This document shows positions 8,731-17,062 of a DNA stretch of 31,047 nt, piece after piece (the stretch's first letter is position 1; every line of letters begins with the position of its first letter). The DNA comes from a virus. The stretch is from IMG/VR virus record IMGVR_UViG_3300047383_000125, positions 1 through 31,047 of that record; one strand, written 5' to 3'. The notes beneath the pieces are model-generated. The model did no database searches and had not been told where the DNA came from. It saw nothing but the letters and a program-made list of their open reading frames with translations. The translations under genes were made by a program, and so were the position numbers.

Positions 8731-8771
8731 GTAGTAATTACCCTCGTTGAACTGACGGGGGTAGTTATTAC
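8731..8771 (+). terminator. Strong hairpin after the capsid gene, probable terminator
   Basis: The left arm (8731-8746) and right arm (8756-8771) pair over 16 consecutive positions, including three G-T wobbles, around a 9-base loop (TTGAACTGA). A T-rich stretch follows (TCTTATTAACATTTTTATT). It begins 8 bases after the capsid stop codon. This matches the position of the T7 terminator after gene 10. The T tract is not perfect, so termination may be partial, or the hairpin may protect the 3' end of the capsid mRNA. Confidence 0.75.
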
Positions 8772-8800
8772 TCTTATTAACATTTTTATTATATTATATC
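8772..8800 (+). promoter_or_regulatory. A/T-only leader between hairpin and next gene
   Basis: These 29 bases contain only A and T apart from a few C. They end TATATTATATC directly before ATGTCA. The scaffold gene has a very similar leader (TATAATATTTTATC before ATGTCA at 6055-6081). The shared block could be a late-promoter element or only a common translation-initiation region. I do not see the flavobacterial -7 TAnnTTTG box, so no promoter is claimed. Confidence 0.25.
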
Positions 8801-9571
8801 ATGTCAAAAAAGAAAGAAGCCGAGGTTGTAATTCAATCTTGGGAAGTTAAAGATAGATTATATACGCTTAAAAATAATAAGCGTCCATTAGTATTCACAA
8901 TACCATCCAAACACAGCGCAAGAAAACCATTACTTTGGTTTGATGCTGATAAAGGATATCAACGTGAATTAAAATACGCTACAAACCAACCCACTCCGTT
9001 TGTTGATGAACAAAAAGGAACGGCAACGTTAGGGCGTATTGTTTTCAGAAATGGGGCATTAAATGTTCCAAAAGAAAATCAAGTTTTACAAAAGCTATTA
9101 TCATTGTACCACCCCATGAAAGACGAAGTGTGGGAAGAGTATAAGCCTCAACAGCAAGCAGCAAGTCAACTAGATTGGATTGAAGCAGAAATTGCAGCGC
9201 TTAACTTAGCTAAGACACTAGACGTTGAACAAATGGAAGCTATATTAAGAGTACAGTTTGGTACATCAGTTAATCAGTTATCAAGCAGCGAATTAAAAAG
9301 AGATGGATTAATATTTGCAAAAAGAAATCCATTGCTATTTGTTGAGTTAGCTAATGATGATAACGTACAATTAAGAAACTTTGGTATTAAATCTGTAGAA
9401 GCAGGTTTGATTAAACTATCAGCTGATCAAAGAACATTTACATATGGAGACGGCGATAGAAAGCTTATGACTGTTCCTTTTGATGAAAATCCATACTCTG
9501 CATTAGCAGCGTGGTTTAAAACAGACGAAGGTGTAGAAGTCTATAAGACAATTCAAAAAAGACTTAAATAG
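8801..9571 (+). CDS. Head-region protein of unknown function, own hairpin-bounded unit
   Basis: A 256-aa protein following the capsid gene. The N-terminal third is beta-rich with a basic, extended character (LYTLKNNKRPLVFTIPSKHS). The middle is a helix pair (QLDWIEAEIAALNLAKTLDVEQMEAILR). The end mixes beta strands (FTYGDGDRKLMTVPF) with a terminal helix. There is no catalytic motif, signal peptide or TM segment. The position suggests a head-decoration, head-completion or head-tail interface protein. It is the only gene in the module with hairpins on both sides (8731-8771 and 9587-9607), so its mRNA level may be set separately. I do not recognise a named family. Confidence 0.75.
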   Translation: MSKKKEAEVVIQSWEVKDRLYTLKNNKRPLVFTIPSKHSARKPLLWFDADKGYQRELKYATNQPTPFVDEQKGTATLGRIVFRNGALNVPKENQVLQKLLSLYHPMKDEVWEEYKPQQQAASQLDWIEAEIAALNLAKTLDVEQMEAILRVQFGTSVNQLSSSELKRDGLIFAKRNPLLFVELANDDNVQLRNFGIKSVEAGLIKLSADQRTFTYGDGDRKLMTVPFDENPYSALAAWFKTDEGVEVYKTIQKRLK

Positions 9572-9586
9572 TCACTCATAGTGGTC

Positions 9587-9607
9587 AGGCCATCTTATGG
9601 GTGGCCT
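9587..9607 (+). terminator. Short intergenic hairpin, possible terminator or mRNA-end element
   Basis: AGGCCATC (9587-9594) pairs with GGTGGCCT (9600-9607) around a 5-base loop, giving 8 bp with one wobble. A smaller CACT/AGTG hairpin lies just upstream at about 9573-9583. The following sequence is A-rich (AATTACTATAAATAAAAAAA), not T-rich, so an RNA-processing or stabilising role is as likely as termination on this strand. Confidence 0.5.
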
Positions 9608-9628
9608 AATTACTATAAATAAAAAAAT

Positions 9629-10414
9629 ATGAGCGTAAGTATAGATACTGTTTATCAAAGAGTATTAGGCATACTCAATAAAGAACAACGAGGGTATGTT
9701 ACGCCTCAGGAGTTTAACCTGTTTGCAAATCAAGCACAATTAGATTTATTTGAACAATATTTTTACGATATAAATCAGTTTGGCAGAACGCCAGGGAATG
9801 ACACAGAGTATTCCGACATGCTCGATATATTAAATAAAAAAATAGCTATATTCGAAACGCAAGATAGCTTAACATACGACGAAACAAATAGCTACTTTCC
9901 GTTTCCTACGGATATGTACAGACTTGGCACTGTTATATTTACTAATACAACAACTAGGGATCTTTACCCGTCGCCAACTCAGGAAGCAAACTTTCCGGAA
10001 AACAACCCTACTATATACAGGCAAACTCTTAATGAAGACATTGAAGCGGAGCGTATAAATGGTAATGAATTTTTATATATTAATTCCTCTCCATTAACTA
10101 AGCCTAAAAATATTCGACCTATATATGTTTCTAAAAACAATACTATTAATGTATACGGCGATACCGAATTAACTTCTGCTGTAAAGTGTAATTATATACG
10201 TAAGCCAGCTAAGGTAGAATGGAGATATCAAATGGTGTACGGTGAAGCGCTGTATGACGCAACATACTCACAAGACTTTGAGCTGGATCCGTCAGAAGAG
10301 ACTGAGCTTGTAATAAAAGTATTAGAGATGGCTGGGTTAGTTGTTAAAGATATTCAAATGTATCAAATAGCAGCAGGTGAAGAAATTAAGAATACACAAC
10401 AAGAAAAAGCATAA
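9629..10414 (+). CDS. Putative head-tail adaptor / ring protein
   Basis: A 261-aa protein with an N-terminal helical part (FNLFANQAQLDLFEQYFYD, about 28-46), a beta-rich middle (YFPFPTDMYRLGTVIF, KPKNIRPIYVSKNNTINVYG) and a C-terminal helix pair (SEETELVIKVLEMAGLVVKD). A helical bundle with a beta insert after the capsid gene and before the nozzle gene is typical of connector or ring proteins that seal the portal. The role is inferred from order and layout. The start follows AAATAAAAAAAT, with no Shine-Dalgarno. Confidence 0.6.
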   Translation: MSVSIDTVYQRVLGILNKEQRGYVTPQEFNLFANQAQLDLFEQYFYDINQFGRTPGNDTEYSDMLDILNKKIAIFETQDSLTYDETNSYFPFPTDMYRLGTVIFTNTTTRDLYPSPTQEANFPENNPTIYRQTLNEDIEAERINGNEFLYINSSPLTKPKNIRPIYVSKNNTINVYGDTELTSAVKCNYIRKPAKVEWRYQMVYGEALYDATYSQDFELDPSEETELVIKVLEMAGLVVKDIQMYQIAAGEEIKNTQQEKA

Positions 10415-10417
10415 TAG

Positions 10418-11338
10418 ATGGGTTTACTATATCAAAATAATGAGCAGTACTATTTAGGGCCAGATGGCATATGGAATAGTTACGATGAGAATTACGGTGA
10501 TTACCAGGCTGTTTCTTTAAAAGACATTATAAATAACTTTATAATATCTTATGTTGGCGAAGGTAAACTAGTTAGTAAAATTAAAAGAACTGATGTAGCT
10601 TTCCACGCACAACGCGGATTAGCTGAAATGAGTTTTGATATATTACCATCTTCTAAATGGATTGAAGTAGAGGTTGGACCCACATTATATGTGCCGTTAC
10701 CTCAAGACTTTGTTGGCTATGTAAAAGTTGCAATGACAGATGAATCTGGTATAGAAAGAATATTATACCCCGCAAGAAAAACAGGCGATCCTTTGCCTTA
10801 TGTTCAAGATAACGAATATGAGTATATATTTGACGAGCAGACTCGTGAAATAGTAACAGCAACACCATCAGAAACTTTTAAAAGATTTAGAAGATCAGAA
10901 GGACAGGGCAGTACACCTGACACAGATTTTCAAAATATAAACAATGCCGACCTTATGCGCGGAACATCTGCGGGCCGCAGATACGGTTTAGATCCAGAAT
11001 ATTCGCAAAGTAACGGGGTATTCTTTATAGACCCTATAAGAGGTGTTATGCACTTTAGTTCAAATTGTGTAAGTCAAATAGTTTCAATAAAATATATATC
11101 AGATGGGTTAGCCACTGACGAAGAAAGCAAAATACATAAGTTTGCAGAAGAAGCTTTATATAAATATATAGCCTACGCTATAGTTTCAACGCGCCCTGCA
11201 ATACCAGAGTATATTGTACAAAGATATAAAAAAGAGGCAAGAGCATCAAAGCGTAATGCTAAATTAAGGTTATCAAATATTAAGCTAGAAGAACTAACGC
11301 AGGTTATGCGAGGTAAGTCTAAGCAAATAAAACACTAG
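10418..11338 (+). CDS. Putative tail adaptor (T7 gp11-like position)
   Basis: A 306-aa protein starting 3 bases after the previous stop. An N-terminal helical region (LKDIINNFIISYVGEGKLVS, then VAFHAQRGLAEMSFDIL) leads into a beta domain (WIEVEVGPTLYVPLPQDFVGYVKV, IERILYP). A C-terminal helix bundle (FAEEALYKYIAYAIVSTRP) ends very basic (RASKRNAKLRLSNIK). Helical ends flanking a beta domain between ring and nozzle genes match the gatekeeper/adaptor role of T7 gp11 or P22 gp4 in general layout. I see no sequence signature that fixes the family. It may instead be a second ring protein. Confidence 0.6.
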   Translation: MGLLYQNNEQYYLGPDGIWNSYDENYGDYQAVSLKDIINNFIISYVGEGKLVSKIKRTDVAFHAQRGLAEMSFDILPSSKWIEVEVGPTLYVPLPQDFVGYVKVAMTDESGIERILYPARKTGDPLPYVQDNEYEYIFDEQTREIVTATPSETFKRFRRSEGQGSTPDTDFQNINNADLMRGTSAGRRYGLDPEYSQSNGVFFIDPIRGVMHFSSNCVSQIVSIKYISDGLATDEESKIHKFAEEALYKYIAYAIVSTRPAIPEYIVQRYKKEARASKRNAKLRLSNIKLEELTQVMRGKSKQIKH

Positions 11339-11341
11339 AAT

Positions 11342-14300
11342 ATGCCAGAATTGATTCATACGTTTCTCAAGGGTAAAATGAATAAAGACCTTGATGAGCG
11401 TTTAGTTCCAAATGGCGAGTATAGGGATGCGTTAAACCTAGAGGTAGCTACATCCGAAGGCTCAGACGTCGGTGCATTACAGACATTAGTTGGTAATGTT
11501 CAGATGGTCAATCGTACTTTAAACGATATAACTACGCTGCATACCACATGGGCAGCCTCTGGACTGGCTTATATACCTGCTGACGCTAAATGTATAGGTA
11601 CCGTAAAAGATGCAACCACAGAAAAGATATATTGGTTTATTACATCACAGAGCGTAGATGCTATTGTTGAATATGACCAAATAAGAGATGTTGTATTCCC
11701 TATTTTAGTTGATAAAAACGGTATACTTGGGTTTAATGAAAACTTTTTAATTACGGGTGTAAACATACTCGAAGGGTTTTTATTTTTTACAGATAACCAA
11801 ACTGAGCCTAAAAAAATTGAAATAAAGAAATTTAAAGAGGGTTCATCTGATTTTGCTACACACACACAAATATTCGGCAGAAACTTCATAGAAGCTGATA
11901 TTACTGTTATAAAAAAATCACCTCTTTTACGACCAACTATATATAAAAAGAATACTGTTAGGGATGGTGAGATAGAAACAACTACTACATTTGAGTTTAA
12001 CACACTGTCTACCGACCCAGAAGATGATCCTGATGAAACGATCTCTATGGACTTCGGTACTGTTATAACTTTAAACTGGACAAACGCAGTAGACTATATA
12101 GCAGGTGACTTTTTATTATTAACAATACAAGATCCCGACGATAATTTCTTAAGAGAATTCCAAGCTAGAGTAAAAGTTACACAAGTTGTTTCAGAAGCGC
12201 AGGCTATATGTGAATTACAAAGCGTAGGTGAGGATCTACCCGCGGGGCCACAAGGGTTTGATGTAGAACTGGAACAAGACGATCCATTATTTGAGTTTAA
12301 ATTTCCTCGCTTCGCATATCGTTATAAGTACGATGATAACCAATTTTCCACATTTTCTCCTTTTACAGAGATAGCATTTATACCAGGTGATGAGTTTGAG
12401 TATACAGGTGTTGATGGTTATAACTTGGCAATGACTAATAACATACGAGTCTTAGAAGTAAGGGATTTTATTACGCCTAACATTCCTGATGATGTAATAG
12501 CTATAGATATACTTTACAAAGAATCAAACAGTACCAATGTGTATCGTGTTGACACTATAGAAAAAACTGCGCCAAATTTACCTGGCCAATCATATAATCA
12601 ATGGAATGATACAAGCTATCAAGAAGGCGGGGCAACAGGTTATAGCGGTAGAATTAAAATAGAGACAGAGCTTATATCTTCTTTATTGCCGTCTAACCAA
12701 TTACTAAGACCTTATGATAACGTTCCTAAAAAAGCGTTGGCTCAAGAAATTACTGGAAATAGAATTATATACGGTAACTACACACAAAACTTTGACATGG
12801 TTGACTTCGCTGACAGTGAGGTTATACCAAACTTTGAGTTTAGTATTGTGCATGATCCTACAAAAAATGAAGATATCATTGAAGACCCGGATAACCCAGG
12901 GCAATTTATAAATATATCATCAGATCCCGACGGCTCTACGCCGGTGCCATCTTTAAAGTCTATGCGCACATATCAAATGGGTGTGGTATATTTAGACCAA
13001 TACGGTAGGCAAACGCCGGTATTTACAAATGATAGCGGTGGTAGATCATTAGCGAAAGAATTTGCAGACCTATACAATACTATAGAGATAGGTATGCTTT
13101 CAAACCCGCCAAAGTGGGCAACACATTACAAGTTTTATGTAAAAGAAACATCTAACGAGTATTATAACTTAGCATTAGATAGATTTTATCTGCCAGAAGA
13201 TGGTAGTGTATGGTTGTCTTTTCCGTCTGCCGACAGGAATAAAGTCGACGAAGAAACGTTTTTGGAGCTTAAAAAAGAGCATGACAACAATTCGTTTATT
13301 GAAGAAACCGCTAGATATAAGATATTAGCTATATCAAACGAAGCGCCAGATGCTGTTAAAATAAGAAGACACCAAGCTGGTAGGCAAACTACAGAGTTTA
13401 CGGGATCGGGATACCCTCAAGTTAACAAAGGGTTTTTTGAAATACCCGAAGATGATTTTGACGGTAAAGAAGACGGTACGGGATCCGGTGGTGGATTAGC
13501 TGATTTAAACAAAGAGAACAATCTTTCTTGTAGAATACTTTCTGGTTCAAATATATCTGATTATTTTGAAATAGAATGGATAAAAAAACAAGGTAATATA
13601 TATAGAATTCAACTTAGATTCCCTACTGATGAAAGCTTAGACTTTATACCAGAAGGACAAACAGGTATACCCTTAGACATAGCAATATATCAATCTAGAT
13701 CTGAAAATAAACCTGAATATCAAGGTAGATTTTTTGTAAAAATATACAAAGACAACGCTTTAGAACAACGTATAATTAAAAAAGCTGAAGACGCGCAGTT
13801 AACTATAGAATACCAAAAAGAAGTAGCCTATATACAAAAAGGCGGTAAGAGTAGTTTCTGGAGAGATACAGCCCCGGATAATAGTAAAGGATGGTTTTGG
13901 GATAAATCATCTCCATTAGATGTAAGAAGAAGAGCGTCTCCTGATGTTAAATATCAGCGTGGTAATCAAGACGATCGACCATATCAAGGATTAGGTATAG
14001 ATGTAGGATCTAGAAATTTAACCATATCATTTCACGGATTTGGTAATCCCTGGAAACAATCTAAAGCTTTCTACAATAGAAAAGGTATTTGGTGGAATTG
14101 GCCAACTAATCAACCAAGCGCTGGCCATCATATAGGTTTTGCTAAAGCGTTAGACACAGCAGGTAGTATATTTAGAATTACAGACGATCCAGATAAAGAG
14201 CTTGATTCTCATACTTACAATATAACAATGAGCTATCGCTCGGCGTACTGTGTTGCTAGTAGAAGAACTGGTAGACATGGTTCTGGTAAATATGGTAGCC

Positions 14301-17062
14301 GACGAGTTGTAAGATGGAATATAAAAATAGATAAGCCTATAGCTACGTCTGTAGGTTTACCACCTATTAATACTGGACAGGCAAACCCGACAAGAACAGG
14401 TGTAGAATTTTTAAGACTATATGCGGTAGATGCGGATACATACACATCTAATAATCCTGCTATATTTGAAACTTACCCAAAGGAAGCTGTTGATTTAGAC
14501 TTATATTATTCAGCTAGCGATATATATGAAATACAAAATGCCGGTAGCACTATGGCTGCTCACCAACCATTACAAAAACTAGATTGGTTTAATTGCTATT
14601 CTTTTGGGCAAGGCGTAGAATCTGATCGTATACGTGATGATTTCAATGCAACCCGTATAGACAAGGGTCCTGTTGTTTCAACTGTTTTAGACGAGGCGTA
14701 TGGCGAAGAAACAAAAGCCACAGGTTTAATATTCTCACAAATATTTAATTCTACTTCTGGTATTAATAGGTTAAACCAGTTTATAGCTGCAGAACCAATA
14801 ACTAAAGATTTAAACCCGTATTATACAAGTGTTCAAAAGCTGCACTCAAGAGATACTGACTTAATTGCTTTCTGTGAAGATAAAGTTCTTAAGGTATTAG
14901 CAAATAAAGATGCGCTATTTAATGCTGATGGTAACACAAACATTGTAGGTAATACAGCCGTGTTGGGGCAATCAATACCTTTCCTTGGTGAATATGGTAT
15001 ATCTAAAAACCCAGAGAGCTTTGCTACTTATGGTTTTAGAGCATACTTTACTGATAAAAACAGAGGTGTTATTTTAAGATTATCACGAAATGGGTTAGAA
15101 GAAATTTCATCCGCTAATATGCGTGATTTCTTTGCTGATAACTTACACTCATCAAGCGTGTTATTAGGCTCATACGACGACGATAAGGACGTTTATAACC
15201 TTACGCTTAATAATCTTACAGATGAATGGAAAGATAAGCTTAAACTTAATTATTTTAACCCGTCATTAACTCAAACTGGAACTACTGTTTCCTTTAAAGA
15301 AGACGTTAAAGGCTGGACTTCTCGTAAAGATTTTATACCTGAAGGTGCTATATCCTTAAATAACAAATATTACAGTATTAAAAATGGTAAGATTTGGGAG
15401 CACGGGGCAACAAGCGCTACAAGAAATAATTTTTATGGTGTTCAATATGACAGCTCGATTAGATTTCTAATAAATGACCAGCCAAATATTGTTAAAAAAT
15501 ATAAAACATTAAATTATTCAGGTACAGAATCTAGGGAGTATAGATACCAGGTAGAAGGAAAGCCAGAGGAGCAAACATTTAATTTAGCTGAATTACAAGC
15601 TAATCCAAATTATAATCCAACAAACGAGGTGTTTACGCCTGGTTGGTATACAAGTTTAATACAAACAAATCTTCAAGAAGGTAGCGTTAAAGAGTTTTTG
15701 GATAAAGAAGGCAAATACTTTAATTACATAAAAGGTATTGGCACGCAATTTAGTACTAATTTAGATAACAATTTAGATGCCGCAGAGTTTTCAATGCAAG
15801 GTATTGGACGTGCGGAAATATCAGGGGATACTCAAAGTTCATTTGTTTTACATGTGGAAGTTGACCCGTCTTGTTTTGTGGCAAGAGTTGCGCCTTATGT
15901 TATGAATGGAAGTTTAACCTCTATAGAAGATTGTACTACTTGTCCGACAATTGACCTTGCTAATTTAACTACAGACAATAATATACCAGCAGGGGTTATT
16001 ACATATGATATTACATCGGATAACACAAATAATGGGGCATTAACTATAAATGGCAGCATTGTTACTTTTACTCCAAACGCAAACTTTAACGGTGACGCTG
16101 GGGCATTTAACTTTACGGCAACTGATACCTTTAATGGATCACAACTTGTAAGCAATGTTGGTACAGTTACAATTGCGGTTGATCCAGTCGCAGATATTCC
16201 TTACTTTACAACAACTCCACCAACTACAGCGTATGCTATAGGTGATACGTATATTTATAATGTCGGAGTAGCTGACGCAGATCATACTGGGGCGGAGTTA
16301 ACTATAACTTCAAGTAATATACCAAGCTGGTTGACACTTACTGATAACGGAGACGGGACCGCCGTTGTAACAGGCACAGTCCCAGATGCCCAACCATACT
16401 CTTTTGATTTGGTTGTAAGCGATCCGGATAATCCGCCTAATACAGCTACACAAAATGTAACCGTAGAAGGTTTAGCTAATTTACTAACTAACTTAGACAT
16501 AATAGGTAGGTATGTTTCTACTAACGAACCACAAGGGGTATGGGTTGACCCTAGCACTGGGGTACAAACAACGGTATGCGCATCTCCAGCTTCAGGTGGT
16601 CATAGTTGCAGCAGGGGTACATTTAATATATTTGCAGCAGCGGATTCTGGTAACGCTGTAGAAATTGGTAGAGTTCATATTTCTAACACAGGCGGCGGTG
16701 GCTCAAACTATGTTGATAGTGATGGCAACCCAACACCCGATTTAGGTGCGCCAAGTGGAAATGAAAAATACTATACGCCACAAGGGCAGGTTAGAAGCAC
16801 GAGCGATAGATATAGTGCTTTCAAAATAAGTGAAGCGGATGCCCAGACATTAGCGCAAAACTCAAGCAATGGTCAGATTACGTTTTTTATGGAATGTGGT
16901 ACATTTAATACTGGTACTACAACCGCTAATTGCCACAGCACCGCTCTTTGGTTTAATGTATTTGACGGCAACGCACAACAAATACTTTGTACGGCATTTA
17001 CAACCGGAACTTTAATAACAATTGACATATATACAGGTCAACCCGTAAATCCAATACCATAA
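11342..17062 (+). CDS. Giant tail tube / nozzle protein with C-terminal Ig-like adhesin domains
   Basis: A 1906-aa virion protein. Residues 11-35 (KGKMNKDLDERLVPNGEYRD and following) and the next repeated beta strands look like a tail-nozzle or stabilising protein of the T7 gp12 kind. A second propeller-like block lies around 1160-1270 (LIAFCEDKVLKVLANKD, GEYGISKNPESFATYGF, YFTDKNRGVILRLSRNG). The C-terminal part is adhesin-like. Residues about 1534-1614 form a cadherin-like/tandem-95 unit (SIVTFTPNANFNGDAGAFNF). Residues about 1619-1706 form a putative Ig (He_PIG) unit (SNIPSWLTLTDNGDGTAVVT). Residues 1707-1906 are a Cys-containing terminal domain. Several Cys are clustered near the junction (CFVARV, DCTTCP). 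The Ig-like units may bind host surface carbohydrate or protein. The stop overlaps the next start (TAATG). Confidence 0.75.
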   Translation: MPELIHTFLKGKMNKDLDERLVPNGEYRDALNLEVATSEGSDVGALQTLVGNVQMVNRTLNDITTLHTTWAASGLAYIPADAKCIGTVKDATTEKIYWFITSQSVDAIVEYDQIRDVVFPILVDKNGILGFNENFLITGVNILEGFLFFTDNQTEPKKIEIKKFKEGSSDFATHTQIFGRNFIEADITVIKKSPLLRPTIYKKNTVRDGEIETTTTFEFNTLSTDPEDDPDETISMDFGTVITLNWTNAVDYIAGDFLLLTIQDPDDNFLREFQARVKVTQVVSEAQAICELQSVGEDLPAGPQGFDVELEQDDPLFEFKFPRFAYRYKYDDNQFSTFSPFTEIAFIPGDEFEYTGVDGYNLAMTNNIRVLEVRDFITPNIPDDVIAIDILYKESNSTNVYRVDTIEKTAPNLPGQSYNQWNDTSYQEGGATGYSGRIKIETELISSLLPSNQLLRPYDNVPKKALAQEITGNRIIYGNYTQNFDMVDFADSEVIPNFEFSIVHDPTKNEDIIEDPDNPGQFINISSDPDGSTPVPSLKSMRTYQMGVVYLDQYGRQTPVFTNDSGGRSLAKEFADLYNTIEIGMLSNPPKWATHYKFYVKETSNEYYNLALDRFYLPEDGSVWLSFPSADRNKVDEETFLELKKEHDNNSFIEETARYKILAISNEAPDAVKIRRHQAGRQTTEFTGSGYPQVNKGFFEIPEDDFDGKEDGTGSGGGLADLNKENNLSCRILSGSNISDYFEIEWIKKQGNIYRIQLRFPTDESLDFIPEGQTGIPLDIAIYQSRSENKPEYQGRFFVKIYKDNALEQRIIKKAEDAQLTIEYQKEVAYIQKGGKSSFWRDTAPDNSKGWFWDKSSPLDVRRRASPDVKYQRGNQDDRPYQGLGIDVGSRNLTISFHGFGNPWKQSKAFYNRKGIWWNWPTNQPSAGHHIGFAKALDTAGSIFRITDDPDKELDSHTYNITMSYRSAYCVASRRTGRHGSGKYGSRRVVRWNIKIDKPIATSVGLPPINTGQANPTRTGVEFLRLYAVDADTYTSNNPAIFETYPKEAVDLDLYYSASDIYEIQNAGSTMAAHQPLQKLDWFNCYSFGQGVESDRIRDDFNATRIDKGPVVSTVLDEAYGEETKATGLIFSQIFNSTSGINRLNQFIAAEPITKDLNPYYTSVQKLHSRDTDLIAFCEDKVLKVLANKDALFNADGNTNIVGNTAVLGQSIPFLGEYGISKNPESFATYGFRAYFTDKNRGVILRLSRNGLEEISSANMRDFFADNLHSSSVLLGSYDDDKDVYNLTLNNLTDEWKDKLKLNYFNPSLTQTGTTVSFKEDVKGWTSRKDFIPEGAISLNNKYYSIKNGKIWEHGATSATRNNFYGVQYDSSIRFLINDQPNIVKKYKTLNYSGTESREYRYQVEGKPEEQTFNLAELQANPNYNPTNEVFTPGWYTSLIQTNLQEGSVKEFLDKEGKYFNYIKGIGTQFSTNLDNNLDAAEFSMQGIGRAEISGDTQSSFVLHVEVDPSCFVARVAPYVMNGSLTSIEDCTTCPTIDLANLTTDNNIPAGVITYDITSDNTNNGALTINGSIVTFTPNANFNGDAGAFNFTATDTFNGSQLVSNVGTVTIAVDPVADIPYFTTTPPTTAYAIGDTYIYNVGVADADHTGAELTITSSNIPSWLTLTDNGDGTAVVTGTVPDAQPYSFDLVVSDPDNPPNTATQNVTVEGLANLLTNLDIIGRYVSTNEPQGVWVDPSTGVQTTVCASPASGGHSCSRGTFNIFAAADSGNAVEIGRVHISNTGGGGSNYVDSDGNPTPDLGAPSGNEKYYTPQGQVRSTSDRYSAFKISEADAQTLAQNSSNGQITFFMECGTFNTGTTTANCHSTALWFNVFDGNAQQILCTAFTTGTLITIDIYTGQPVNPIP

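Noticed and set aside
11569-12003. 144-aa minus-strand frame opposite the nozzle gene, hydrophobic
   Set aside because: It is contained in a continuous, motif-bearing + strand frame, has no initiation region, and all neighbouring genes read on the + strand.
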